NCBI GenBank assembly: GCA_946621465.1
Contig: CAMOOO010000001.1
Coordinates: forward strand, 572,386 to 636,385
Source of the DNA: an uncultured Clostridia bacterium
GTDB lineage: Bacteria; Bacillota; Clostridia; Christensenellales; DTU072
Reading direction: 5' to 3'
Length of the DNA: 64,000 nucleotides
The notes beneath the pieces were generated by a model that was given only the letters and a program-made list of their open reading frames with translations, searched no databases and was not told the origin of the DNA. A program made the translations under genes and the position numbers. Below, piece by piece: positions 35,974 to 44,769 of the stretch. Within the stretch, counting starts at the first letter, position 1. The number at the start of each line of letters is the position of its first letter.

Positions 35974-36991
35974 CGAGCAAATAAACGGAGCGTGAAACCT
36001 GCACTGTAAAGCCAATCAAAACGGGAATGTAGAACACGGAGATCCGCCAAAACAGCACCGCCCAAAAGAGCTGTCCGTCCGGAACAAACGAGGCGAAAAT
36101 GGCATAAAAACTAAGCTCGGCAAGTCCGCTTCCGCCCGGAGTGGGCGCAAAAGATGAGGCGTAATTGACGAAGATACAAAGCACGAACACAAACCAAAAA
36201 TCAGGCGTAAGACCTATTGCTCGCATCACAAAATAAGGTACGCAATTATTGGCGAATAATTCGATAAGTCCGACCGTACCAATCAAAAATATCATCCCCT
36301 TATTGACGCTGAGAAAGCGAATTCCCGAGAGGAACTTATTGACTTCTTCCTGCATTTTTCCTTCTGCTTTTTGATAGTCTTTTATCAATTTGATTTTATG
36401 CCCTACCCTGATAAACCATCTTCCTATTGCCAATCCGATATTCGGTTTAAAAGCGCAAACCAACATAAAAACCGGGACGATCAAGCCGCAAAGGATACTG
36501 AGTATCGCCGCGATCATAACCCATAAAGTCGTGGCGATCCCCGAAGAAAGCAGTATGGTAATAACCGCCACCGCCGTCACGATAAAACGAATAATATGCC
36601 TGCTCATTGTCACCGCGCAGCTATCCCCTGCGCCGACGTCGTGAGAAATAAGGTATCCCATTTGAAACGGCTCTCCTCCGACAGACCACGGGGTAATCCT
36701 ATCGTAGTACCTACCCAGCACCGATACGGTCAGCGGAAGAACGGGACCGGGCTTTTTGCCCAGCCGTTTCAGTAGCGATTTAAAAACGATGGTATCTCCG
36801 ATAACGATCACGAAAAACATCGCTATGGACAGAATGGTAAAAAAGATATTATCTTTCAGCAAAGATAAAACGACCTTTCCGTCGCCTATATTTCCGCTTC
36901 TGTCCTCGGTAAAGATCAACACGAAAAGGACGGCAATATTGACTGCCAGGAAAAAGATCGCGGTAAGAATTTTTTTCGTTTTATTCGACAT
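35936..36991 (-). CDS. Flippase-like membrane protein (lysylphosphatidylglycerol synthase TM-region family)
   Basis: This 351-aa polytopic membrane protein has about eight hydrophobic segments. Conserved stretches are RYYDRITPWSVGGEPFQMGYL (first 20 residues near position 95) and SFAPTPGGSGLAE near residue 290. These are typical of the UPF0104/MprF N-terminal (LPG_synthase_TM) family, whose members translocate or house lipid-linked molecules. The cytosolic aminoacyl-transferase domain of full MprF is absent, so it is not a complete lysyl-PG synthase. It is the last gene of a three-gene minus-strand unit, 9 bp after the oxidoreductase gene. Confidence 0.85.
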   Translation of the reverse strand: MSNKTKKILTAIFFLAVNIAVLFVLIFTEDRSGNIGDGKVVLSLLKDNIFFTILSIAMFFVIVIGDTIVFKSLLKRLGKKPGPVLPLTVSVLGRYYDRITPWSVGGEPFQMGYLISHDVGAGDSCAVTMSRHIIRFIVTAVAVITILLSSGIATTLWVMIAAILSILCGLIVPVFMLVCAFKPNIGLAIGRWFIRVGHKIKLIKDYQKAEGKMQEEVNKFLSGIRFLSVNKGMIFLIGTVGLIELFANNCVPYFVMRAIGLTPDFWFVFVLCIFVNYASSFAPTPGGSGLAELSFYAIFASFVPDGQLFWAVLFWRISVFYIPVLIGFTVQVSRSVYLLVTSTNGGKNLPS

Positions 36992-37000
36992 ATCTCTATT

Positions 37001-38074
37001 TTATACAGAATTTCCTATTCTCAAACCGGAAGCAAACGCCCAATGGAGGTTATATCCGCCGCATTCGCCGTCTACATCGAGTACTTCTCCCCCGGCGTAC
37101 AGTCCGGGACAGATTTTACTTTGGAGTCTGTCGTCAAAATCGTCGGTAATAAGTCCGCCGCAAACGACTTGCGCCTGTTTCAATCCGCCGCACGCAACGT
37201 TATCCAGTCTGAAATCGGTTAAAGCGGAAACAAGCGGCACTTTTTTTGTCGACGCATATTTCGATACCGCCTGCGCTACCGCTTGGTGCAAGATACCGTC
37301 CGCCTCATCCTCTTTGCAATACTCAATAGCGTCAACGTCCGGAACGAAGTTGATAGAAACGACGTATTTACCCGGGTGTCTGGCAATATAAGTAGACAGG
37401 CACATGGAACAGATGCCGCTGATACCGTTATCTCTGAAAAGTATCTCTCCTTCTTCCTGCGCCACCGTTTTCTCCCCTTTTATCAATTTCAGTCTGACTT
37501 TGTTCCTTAATCCGCTTAGCCCTTTTATATAGGTTGTATCGGTCACGAGAGGAACGAGGGAGGGCATAAGTTCGGTCGTTTTATGTCCGAAACGTTCGGC
37601 TAAGTCATAAGAAGCTTTCCCTTTTGTCGCCGCGCTCCCCGTACAAATGACAACGGCGCGAGAAGAATAGCCGTTCACGACGAACAGCTCTTTTTTGTCG
37701 ATTCTTTCCACTTCTTCGGTGCGGATAACGTCGGGCGGAAGGGCGGAACGGAGTTTATTTACGACGGTCAATGCCGACTCGCTGTACGGGTATATACGGC
37801 GGTCAACGGTGCGCGTCATGATCCCTATATCGGCAATAAACTTATGAACGTCTTCTTGCTCCAATATATCCTTTACAAAATTGGGATGATTGTACTTTTC
37901 CGGGCAGACGTCGGTTGCGGAAAGGTTACATTTACCGTTGCCCGTCATAAGGAGCTTGGTACCTACCTTCTTTTCCCGTTCTAAGACTAAAACGCTTTTA
38001 CCCCGTTTAACGGCGGCATAGGCGCAAGCAAGTCCGGAGGCTCCCCCTCCTATGATAATAAGATCGTAAACCAT
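37001..38074 (-). CDS. BaiN/HI0933-like flavoprotein
   Basis: This 357-aa protein carries an N-terminal Rossmann FAD-binding motif (IIGGGASGLACAYAA, about residues 7-21), the TGNGKCNLS motif specific to the HI0933/BaiN family (about residues 44-52), and a C-terminal GLYAGGEVLDVDGECGGYNLHWAFASG segment (quoted in part at about 321-340). Members are FAD oxidoreductases of mostly unproven substrate. One bp separates it from the stop of the upstream flavoprotein gene. Confidence 0.9.
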   Translation of the reverse strand: MVYDLIIIGGGASGLACAYAAVKRGKSVLVLEREKKVGTKLLMTGNGKCNLSATDVCPEKYNHPNFVKDILEQEDVHKFIADIGIMTRTVDRRIYPYSESALTVVNKLRSALPPDVIRTEEVERIDKKELFVVNGYSSRAVVICTGSAATKGKASYDLAERFGHKTTELMPSLVPLVTDTTYIKGLSGLRNKVRLKLIKGEKTVAQEEGEILFRDNGISGICSMCLSTYIARHPGKYVVSINFVPDVDAIEYCKEDEADGILHQAVAQAVSKYASTKKVPLVSALTDFRLDNVACGGLKQAQVVCGGLITDDFDDRLQSKICPGLYAGGEVLDVDGECGGYNLHWAFASGLRIGNSV

Positions 38075-38075
38075 T

Positions 38076-39377
38076 TTAAAAACAACCGTCCGTTTTCTTC
38101 TGCCAACGCAATACCCTTTCTTTATTATACGTTTTCGGGATTCGTTCGGATATTCGCTTAGCCTTGTTCGCTCTTTGCAACATCACCAGCGTTTTCAGTA
38201 AAAGAAGGGGGTTTTTCATGCCGACGAGACCTTTATGGAAGATATCGGGGAATTCCAATTTAATCATTTTTCCGACGCTTGCGTTCTGCAGGTCCTCGTT
38301 CCTGAGAATGCCGGAAGTCAGGAAGAAATGTATATCGTCGTCCTTTTGCTCCAAAAGCCAGTTCTTCAACGTTTCTACAGCGCAATGTTCGGCGCCGAAT
38401 AATTTATTGATCTTAACGCGATACTGCCAAAGGGTGGCAACGTCGCTTGAACCGGTTGCGTTGACCGTTTTCACCAAAATATCCGCCGCCTGCAACGACG
38501 TCGCGATACCGCTCCCTATCATGGGGACGGTCAGACAGGCAGAGTCTCCGATAGCAACGTATCCGTTAGCAACGGGATTGGACAGCGGTCTTCTGACGGG
38601 AATGGTGCAGAAGTTTCCGCCGCCGAGAAGTTCATCCGACAAGATGGGATTGTTCTTACGCAAATCCGCAAGGGACAGTTCCGTTTCTTCTTCCGTCATC
38701 TTTCCTACCCTTCCTATGAGAACATCGACGGTGCCGTTATCACAGGCAATACACCAGCTGATGCCCTTTTGCCCGATATGCTTCATATACACCTTATTGG
38801 TGTCCGTAGGAAAGGGTACGCCCTCTTTTGCTTTAAAGAAAAACCGGCGCACGAAAAAGACCGATTCTCTGTCCACGTCCGGAACGTTGAACGCCTCCGG
38901 AAGACTCTTTCTTATTGGCGAAAAAACACCGCAAGAATCTATGATAAGGTCACCAAACACTTCTTTTCGGGTACCCTCTTTAACAATTTCTATCCCAACG
39001 ACCCGGTCACCGTCCACAATTGCCTTTGTCGCTTCCGTCCCCCATTCGATCGTTGCCGATTCTAAAAGACCAACCAGCACTTTATTCAGTTCTTTTCTCT
39101 GGACGGAGATGTCGATCAGGTCGGCACGCTGAATAAGGGGCATTCTGCCTTTTTCATAAGGAGTGATAAAAGTCCAGTTCTTTTTGGGAAAGCTACCCAC
39201 CGGGACGGGAACGGAGAGGTCGGCAAATACCGACGGATTCACGTCGTCGTGCCAATCGTAGCGCATATCTTCTACCCGTTTGACTTTTTCGTACACGACT
39301 ACCTCGTGTCCGCTTTTTGCAAAAAGTCCGGCGGCGTACAATCCGCCGATACCTGCGCCGGCAACGATTATTTTCAT
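38076..39377 (-). CDS. FAD-dependent oxidoreductase, geranylgeranyl-reductase-like
   Basis: This is a 433-aa flavoprotein. The N-terminal dinucleotide-binding motif GAGIGGLYAAGL is followed by a flavin-family segment near residue 275 (GDSACLTVPMIGSGIATSLQ). The closest general resemblance is to geranylgeranyl-reductase/halogenase-type monooxygenase-fold proteins, which in anaerobes often act as reductases of isoprenoid chains. The substrate is not determinable from sequence. AAAGGAG precedes the ATG at 39377. It is the first gene of the operon that continues with the BaiN-like and flippase-like genes. Confidence 0.85.
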   Translation of the reverse strand: MKIIVAGAGIGGLYAAGLFAKSGHEVVVYEKVKRVEDMRYDWHDDVNPSVFADLSVPVPVGSFPKKNWTFITPYEKGRMPLIQRADLIDISVQRKELNKVLVGLLESATIEWGTEATKAIVDGDRVVGIEIVKEGTRKEVFGDLIIDSCGVFSPIRKSLPEAFNVPDVDRESVFFVRRFFFKAKEGVPFPTDTNKVYMKHIGQKGISWCIACDNGTVDVLIGRVGKMTEEETELSLADLRKNNPILSDELLGGGNFCTIPVRRPLSNPVANGYVAIGDSACLTVPMIGSGIATSLQAADILVKTVNATGSSDVATLWQYRVKINKLFGAEHCAVETLKNWLLEQKDDDIHFFLTSGILRNEDLQNASVGKMIKLEFPDIFHKGLVGMKNPLLLLKTLVMLQRANKAKRISERIPKTYNKERVLRWQKKTDGCF

Positions 39378-39412
39378 TTTTATTTCTCCTTTCTTTGAAA
39401 AACTGTCAATTC

Positions 39413-39441
39413 AGTATATCACAGCGAACGTATATTTTCAA
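39413..39441 (-). promoter_or_regulatory. Promoter of the flavoprotein operon
   Basis: The minus strand carries TTGAAA (39441-39436), a 17-bp spacer and TATACT (39418-39413). It is back to back with the divergent promoter at 39446-39474. Confidence 0.65.
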
Positions 39442-39445
39442 TCCC

Positions 39446-39474
39446 TTTACATTTCCTTTTTTCCGTTGTACAAT
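39446..39474 (+). promoter_or_regulatory. Promoter of the DUF5058 gene pair
   Basis: TTTACA (39446-39451), a 17-bp spacer and TACAAT (39469-39474) precede an AAGGGGAG ribosome binding site and the ATG at 39509. Confidence 0.65.
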
Positions 39475-39508
39475 AAAAAAACATTTTGGTTAAGTAAGGG
39501 GAGTTTTT

Positions 39509-40261
39509 ATGGTCGAAAGCTACATATCGATTTTCATACTCGGCGGCGCCATTGCTCTGGCGATCATTCTGATGAGCGTATTTTTTATCATCAAGGCGGT
39601 CCGGAGAGCGAAGCAGATCGGAATGGATAAAAAAATCATCAAGGACACCATTCGTTCGGGCGCCGTCTTTTCCATCGTCCCCAGTATCCCCATCGTTATC
39701 GGGATCGGCATTCTTATGCAATCGCTGGGTCTTGCCATACCGTGGATCCGTTTGACGGTCATTGGCGCGTTACAATATGAACTGATCGCCATGAACCAGG
39801 CGCAGTCGGCGTTGAACGCTTCCGGCGGTTATTCTCAAGAAGTTTTTATTGCGACCGCCACCGTCATCATGACGCTGTCTATAATAAGCGGTCCGGTCTT
39901 TAACGCCATTTTCTACAAAAAATATCAGAACAAACTGGCTGCTTTGCAGGAGAAAAACGGCAAACTGATGAACACCGTCACAGGGGCGCTTTTAGGAGGA
40001 CTTCTTGCCGGAATGCTCAGTTCCATTCTCGTAGGTGGAATTTTCAGTATCGGGCATCCGGTAACGGACGGAACGGGAGCGACCACTTACGGCGAAGTCA
40101 CCATAATAACGCTTGTCAGCGGTATGATCATCATGGGACTATGCGGCGTGGTACTGAAGGTCTTTAAACAAAAATGGATAGAAAGCTATGCTCTGCCCAT
40201 TACCATTCTCGGCGCGCTGGCGATTGCCTATGCTTTTACGGCAACGGGCGTGTTTGCTTAA
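39509..40261 (+). CDS. DUF5058 family membrane protein
   Basis: This 250-aa protein has about five membrane segments. The N-terminal topology and the central GAVFSIVPSIPIVIGIGI and WIRLTVIGALQYELIAM segments match DUF5058 as I know it from Clostridia. It is followed 10 bp later by a second polytopic protein, which is the usual partner. The pair looks like a two-component transporter or channel, but no function has been established. The start is supported by AAGGGGAG 5 nt upstream. Confidence 0.8.
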   Translation: MVESYISIFILGGAIALAIILMSVFFIIKAVRRAKQIGMDKKIIKDTIRSGAVFSIVPSIPIVIGIGILMQSLGLAIPWIRLTVIGALQYELIAMNQAQSALNASGGYSQEVFIATATVIMTLSIISGPVFNAIFYKKYQNKLAALQEKNGKLMNTVTGALLGGLLAGMLSSILVGGIFSIGHPVTDGTGATTYGEVTIITLVSGMIIMGLCGVVLKVFKQKWIESYALPITILGALAIAYAFTATGVFA

Positions 40262-40271
40262 GGAGGGAAGT

Positions 40272-40961
40272 ATGAGAAAACAAAAACAAGAAATTTTGAC
40301 GGCAAGCGAATATAATAACAAAATGCACTCGACGGGCAGGATCTTTACGTGGATCGCACTGGGACTAATTATGCTCGTCCCCGTAATTTATTGTCTGGAA
40401 GCAAAAGTTCTGCCGGACGGAGAAGCTATCCTGAAATCCCTTCCCTTCCTGCTTGGGTACCTGGCTATCGGACTGGTGGAAAGTATAAGCTACGCACCGC
40501 TACTTGGAACGGCGGGACAATACATGAGTTTTATTACCGGCAACATCAGCAATCTTAAACTCCCCTGCGCCATTAACGCGCAGACCTTAACGAAGGTCAA
40601 ACCGGGAACGGAAGAACAGGAAATCGTAACGACGATCGCTATTGCCGTCAGTACAATCGTAACGACGATCATAATCATTATCGGATTGGTACCGCTGTTT
40701 TTCTTCCGCGAGCAGATTGTCGGCGTACTTAGTCCCATTTCTCCCTACGTCATCCCCGCTATTTTCGGCGGACTGACTTTGGTCCTTATCGCGCAGTATT
40801 ATAAGATCGCCTTGATCCCCTTTGCCGCCTGCATTATCATTTGCGTCGTGGGCAATTTATTGGGTTTCGGGACCTCTTTAGGGCAATCGACCATGGTGTT
40901 AGTCGGCATGGCCGTCAGCGGTATCAGCACGACGATACTTTATAAGAAGAAAAAAATATAA
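40272..40961 (+). CDS. Partner membrane protein of the DUF5058 pair
   Basis: This is a 229-aa membrane protein. I chose ATG at 40272 because a strong AGGAGGGAAG site lies just upstream; longer in-frame starts would run into the previous gene. It has about five hydrophobic segments and the conserved-looking GLVESISYAPLLGTAGQYMS and FITGNISNLKLPCA segments. Proteins in this position are sometimes annotated as small-conductance channels, but no such motif is evident here. It is probably co-translated with the DUF5058 protein to form one membrane complex. Confidence 0.8.
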   Translation: MRKQKQEILTASEYNNKMHSTGRIFTWIALGLIMLVPVIYCLEAKVLPDGEAILKSLPFLLGYLAIGLVESISYAPLLGTAGQYMSFITGNISNLKLPCAINAQTLTKVKPGTEEQEIVTTIAIAVSTIVTTIIIIIGLVPLFFFREQIVGVLSPISPYVIPAIFGGLTLVLIAQYYKIALIPFAACIIICVVGNLLGFGTSLGQSTMVLVGMAVSGISTTILYKKKKI

Positions 40962-41000
40962 TTATTTTATTAGTAAAAGCTGTAAATTTTTAAATTTATC

Positions 41001-41029
41001 TTGCAAAAAAGCGAGCTTGGTATTATAAT
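41001..41029 (+). promoter_or_regulatory. Promoter of the cysE-cysS operon
   Basis: TTGCAA (41001-41006), a 17-bp spacer and TATAAT (41024-41029) lie upstream of GGAGG (41064-41068) and the ATG at 41074. The transcript likely runs to the terminator at 44711. Confidence 0.7.
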
Positions 41030-41073
41030 GGTAATGTATAGTCGGTTATTGTACTATACCCACGGAGGATTTG

Positions 41074-42423
41074 ATGGCTGTAAAGGTAAACAACGTCCGG
41101 AATGCCAGGAAAGCAAAACAATGGGACGAACAGGACGACGCCGCCCTGCTCACTTTGCTGAAGCGGAAAATTAAAGACGTCAAGATCGCGTTGCGCGAAT
41201 GCGAATCGCCCTATGAGCGCGCCCGTCTGAAACAACAACGGGATCGTTACACCTCTATGCTCCACAAGGTAGAAACCGGTTCTTACAACGGCGATATTAT
41301 CTTTAACGAATTAAAAGCAGCGGCGGCTCTCAACCAAGAGCAGGCGCTTTCCTCGCGTGCATACGCCTCGGTAAAAGGCGGAAAGGTCTACAATAAGAGC
41401 TACGACCCGATGGACTTCGATTACGAGGCCGCTTTCCGTAAAAAACGTTATTTCGGATTTGCCCTTCCCCTCGTCATGACCATCGTATCGTTGATCCTTA
41501 TTGCGACTTTTATCATCGGATTTTTCCTGCCTTCCGATATCAACGACACCATTTCCGATACCGTCGGCTTAGACTTCAGGACCTTTATTATCTATCGACT
41601 GGGTCCCGCTGAGGACGGTCTCGATCTGAGTATAACCAACGACGGGAACTGGCCCAACGGGTATTATATCGACGGATTATCCGCTAACCCCTTCTGGTAT
41701 CCGGAAGACGGCGTCCCCTACGTTGACCTCAACGGCAACACTCCGGAAACGGTCAATCTCTACACCGACTGCGGTTGCACCGCTATTTATCTGGATACTT
41801 CGGACATTATCAAAGCATGGTTTAAAACCAAAATGCTCGCTAAAGTCCGTTTGGACTTCTTGGAAGACATGCAATTCTTTAAGGGCGATAGCTTCTATTA
41901 TCAGATCTTCTTAGAAGGGACAAAGTCGGACGACCTTGTCATCAAACAGGACGAGAAAGGACAATTCAATATCGGGACTATTTACAACCATATCGGTGTT
42001 TACGGTACGATCATATTCGTGATTGTCACCTTCCTTATGTCCATTGTTCTTCTTATTCTGAATATCGTACGTATCTTCACGTACACTTCGAGACGAATTC
42101 ACGGCACGACGATTTTCACGCTGTTTATGTCCTTGCTTGCGATGATATCGCCGGCACTGGCGGCATGCGAAGGAACGGCTCTTGGCGATTCGTTATCCAA
42201 CTACTTCTCCGGCTTAAACGGCGTAGACGTTTTTGCCAGTCCCGAAGACGTAACCGCTTCTTCGGCAACGGTTGGACTGACGATCATCTTCTTGCTCCCC
42301 GCCGTCCTTTGTTTCATTCTCATCATCCTGCCCTTCCTGTTTAAGAACAGGTACAAGAAACTGCCCACCAGGCTGCCGAAAGGTAATAAAATCCACGATC
42401 CGTTCAACCGGACGAAGAAATAG
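41074..42423 (+). CDS. Unknown four-TM membrane protein
   Basis: The family is not recognised (449 aa from ATG 41074; an in-frame TTG at 41071 is ignored). The first 130 residues are cytoplasmic, highly charged and helix-rich. A first membrane helix (about 132-157) leads to an extracytoplasmic region of about 150 residues with Cys-Gly-Cys (DCGCTAIYL) and many aromatic and acidic residues. Three more membrane helices follow (about 305-335, 345-365 and 385-410) with a basic C-terminus. It is 4 nt upstream of cysE and shares its promoter, which hints at a link to cysteine or sulfur supply, but nothing in the sequence proves this. Confidence 0.8.
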   Translation: MAVKVNNVRNARKAKQWDEQDDAALLTLLKRKIKDVKIALRECESPYERARLKQQRDRYTSMLHKVETGSYNGDIIFNELKAAAALNQEQALSSRAYASVKGGKVYNKSYDPMDFDYEAAFRKKRYFGFALPLVMTIVSLILIATFIIGFFLPSDINDTISDTVGLDFRTFIIYRLGPAEDGLDLSITNDGNWPNGYYIDGLSANPFWYPEDGVPYVDLNGNTPETVNLYTDCGCTAIYLDTSDIIKAWFKTKMLAKVRLDFLEDMQFFKGDSFYYQIFLEGTKSDDLVIKQDEKGQFNIGTIYNHIGVYGTIIFVIVTFLMSIVLLILNIVRIFTYTSRRIHGTTIFTLFMSLLAMISPALAACEGTALGDSLSNYFSGLNGVDVFASPEDVTASSATVGLTIIFLLPAVLCFILIILPFLFKNRYKKLPTRLPKGNKIHDPFNRTKK

Positions 42424-42427
42424 AAAT

Positions 42428-43102
42428 ATGTTTAGTAACTTTAAAGCTGATTTAAAAGCCGCGCTGGAAAATGACCCCGCGGCAAAAAGTAAAGCGGAAA
42501 TAATATTCACATACGGCGGATTCCGCGCTTTGCAAGCCTATCGCAGAGCGCATTGGTTTTATACTCATAAAATGAGCTTTATCGCCTTTATGATCACCGC
42601 GCACGCACGGAAGTGCTACGGTGTAGAGATCCACCCTGCCGCTCAAATAGGCAAAGGGGTCTTTATCGACCACGGCGTGGGACTGATCATCGGCGAGACG
42701 ACGGAGATCGGAGATTACGTCACCATCTATCAGGGAGTTACGCTCGGCGGTACGGGAAAGGACGTAGGTAAACGTCACCCGACTATCGGAAACCACGTTA
42801 TGATCAGCGCCGGGGCAAAAATACTCGGACCTGTCGTCATCGGCGACTACACCAAAATAGGCGCAGGGAGCGTTGTACTGAAAAACGTCCCCTCTCACTG
42901 CACCGTCGTTGGCGTACCGGGGCGCGTAGTCAGAATGCACGGCGAAAGGTATAACGACCTCGATCAAAAATTACCCGACCCTATTTTGGAAGAATTTTCC
43001 AGAGTCAACGAAAGGTTGAAGACGCTCGAACAACAATTGAATATCGAAAACGATACATATTCTATCGTTCAACAAAATAATGATGATAAGGAAGATCAAT
43101 AA
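42428..43102 (+). CDS. cysE: Serine O-acetyltransferase
   Basis: This 224-aa left-handed beta-helix acetyltransferase makes O-acetylserine from serine and acetyl-CoA, the first step of cysteine synthesis. The hexapeptide region is clear: HPAAQIGKGVFIDHGVG, then IGETTEIGDYVTIYQGVTLG and KRHPTIGNHVMISAGAKILG. The catalytic His of IDHG is present. The length fits the short clostridial/Bacillus type, with an added Asp/Asn/Gln-rich C-terminal tail of about 25 residues. The stop codon abuts the ATG of cysS, the classic cysE-cysS operon. Confidence 0.95.
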   Translation: MFSNFKADLKAALENDPAAKSKAEIIFTYGGFRALQAYRRAHWFYTHKMSFIAFMITAHARKCYGVEIHPAAQIGKGVFIDHGVGLIIGETTEIGDYVTIYQGVTLGGTGKDVGKRHPTIGNHVMISAGAKILGPVVIGDYTKIGAGSVVLKNVPSHCTVVGVPGRVVRMHGERYNDLDQKLPDPILEEFSRVNERLKTLEQQLNIENDTYSIVQQNNDDKEDQ

Positions 43103-44497
43103 ATGTTAAAAGTTTATAACACCTTAAGCAGAAAGAAAGAAGACTTCGTCCCCTTGGATGAAAAATGCGTTCGTATGTATTCATGCGGACCGACCGTTTA
43201 CAGCTATGCCCACATAGGAAATCTGAGGACGTACGTGTTTATGGACCTTATTCGCCGCGTTCTGAGATACAATGGTTATAAAATCAAGGGCGTCATGAAT
43301 ATCACTGACGTAGGGCATTTACTTTCCGACGGTGACGAGGGCGAAGACAAGATGGCAAAAGCGGCGCGCGAACAGAAGAAGACGCCGTGGGAAATTGCAG
43401 CCTATTACACCGACGTCTTTTTTAAAGACATAGCCGCGCTCAACATCGGGAAACCGGAAGTCATCGCCAAAGCTACCGAACACATCCCCGAGATGATTGC
43501 ATTTGTTAAGGCGCTCCAAGAAAAGGGTTTTGCCTATGAGATATCGGACGGTATTTATTTTGATATCGGTCAGTTCCCCTCTTACGGTAAACTTTCCGGA
43601 CAGGTTCTGGACGAAAAGGAAGCGGGAGCGCGCGTAGAGGAAAACAGCGAAAAGCGTCATCCCGCCGACTTTGCTCTCTGGAAAAAGGCGGATAAAAACC
43701 ACATTATGCAATGGGATAGTCCGTGGGGAATGGGTTTCCCCGGATGGCACATCGAATGTTCTGCCATGAGCAAAAAGTACCTCGGAGAGGTCTTTGATAT
43801 CCATACCGGCGGTATCGACGCCGTTCCCGTACATCACGAAAACGAAATCGCGCAAAACGAAGCGTGCGCCGGAAAAAAGACGGTCAACTACTGGATGCAT
43901 GGTGAGTTCATGATGGTAGACGGCGGAAAAATGAGTAAGAGCCTGGGCAACGTCTACACCATCGCTCAGCTCCGCGAAAAGGGATACGATCCGCTGGATT
44001 TCCGGTTCTTCTGTCTGAACGCCCATTACCGCAAGAAGCTCAATTTCACCTTTGAAGGAATGACCGCGGCAAAAATCAGCAGAGAGCGTATTATGGCTAC
44101 GTTATATCAGCACAAGATTTCCGATGCCAAAACGGAGCAAGGCGTTTTGGACAACTACAAAAGTAAATTCCTCGAGGCAATCGACGACGACTTAAATATT
44201 CCGCTCGCGCTCGGAGTACTGTTCAACATGCTTAAAGAGCCGAAGAGCAAGGATATTTATTTGCTTGCGTTGGACTTTGACAAAGTATTCGGATTGGACT
44301 TCGATAAAGTAACCGCGCCGGCAGTCACCGAACAGAAGATCGATGCGCCGCAAGAGGTGCTGGACCTGATCGAAAAGAGAAAGGAAGCGAAAAAGGCAAA
44401 GGACTTTGCTCTCGCGGACAGTATTCGTTCGCAAATCGTCGAACTCGGATACGAGATAAAAGACACGCGCGAAGGCGTCGTCGTCACCAAGCTGTAA
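43103..44497 (+). CDS. cysS: Cysteinyl-tRNA synthetase
   Basis: This 464-aa class I synthetase shows CGPTVYSYAHIGNLRTYV (zinc Cys and HIGH-type motif at about residues 28-45), the WHIECSAM zinc site near residue 215, GGIDAVPVHHENEIAQ and the KMSKS motif at about residue 276. It charges tRNA-Cys. The length is normal. It starts directly after the cysE stop and is followed 1 nt later by a PspC-domain gene. Confidence 0.96.
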   Translation: MLKVYNTLSRKKEDFVPLDEKCVRMYSCGPTVYSYAHIGNLRTYVFMDLIRRVLRYNGYKIKGVMNITDVGHLLSDGDEGEDKMAKAAREQKKTPWEIAAYYTDVFFKDIAALNIGKPEVIAKATEHIPEMIAFVKALQEKGFAYEISDGIYFDIGQFPSYGKLSGQVLDEKEAGARVEENSEKRHPADFALWKKADKNHIMQWDSPWGMGFPGWHIECSAMSKKYLGEVFDIHTGGIDAVPVHHENEIAQNEACAGKKTVNYWMHGEFMMVDGGKMSKSLGNVYTIAQLREKGYDPLDFRFFCLNAHYRKKLNFTFEGMTAAKISRERIMATLYQHKISDAKTEQGVLDNYKSKFLEAIDDDLNIPLALGVLFNMLKEPKSKDIYLLALDFDKVFGLDFDKVTAPAVTEQKIDAPQEVLDLIEKRKEAKKAKDFALADSIRSQIVELGYEIKDTREGVVVTKL

Positions 44498-44498
44498 A

Positions 44499-44693
44499 AT
44501 GAAAAGACTATACAAAATAGAAGAAGGAAAAAAGATTTGCGGCGTGTGCGGCGGACTTGCCGAATATTTCGACATCGACCCGACAATTATTCGCATCCTT
44601 TGGATCGTCGCATTCCTCTGCGCCGGAGCGGGCGGACTCGCCTATATCATCTGTGCCATCGTCTTCCCTAAAAAGTCGGAAGTCGAAAAATAA
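44499..44693 (+). CDS. PspC-domain membrane protein
   Basis: This 64-aa protein consists of a single PspC domain: KRLYKIEEGKKICGVCGGLAEYF is typical (first residues quoted in part), followed by DIDPTIIRILWI and one or two membrane helices. PspC proteins are membrane stress sensors or partners; many short Firmicute versions have no assigned role. The last gene of the cysE operon, it is followed by a strong terminator. Confidence 0.88.
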   Translation: MKRLYKIEEGKKICGVCGGLAEYFDIDPTIIRILWIVAFLCAGAGGLAYIICAIVFPKKSEVEK

Positions 44694-44710
44694 AATACCG
44701 TACCTTAAAG

Positions 44711-44745
44711 AAAGACCTTCGGTTGAACTTGCCGAAGGTCTTTTT
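44711..44745 (+). terminator. Intrinsic terminator after the cysE-cysS operon
   Basis: A 12-bp stem (AAAGACCTTCGG / CCGAAGGTCTTT) with a 9-nt loop runs into a T tract (44741-44745). The A-run on the 5' side lets it act on the minus strand too, serving the convergent isomerase gene. Confidence 0.88.
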
Positions 44746-44769
44746 ATTTGTTTTATTACAGACAAGCCG

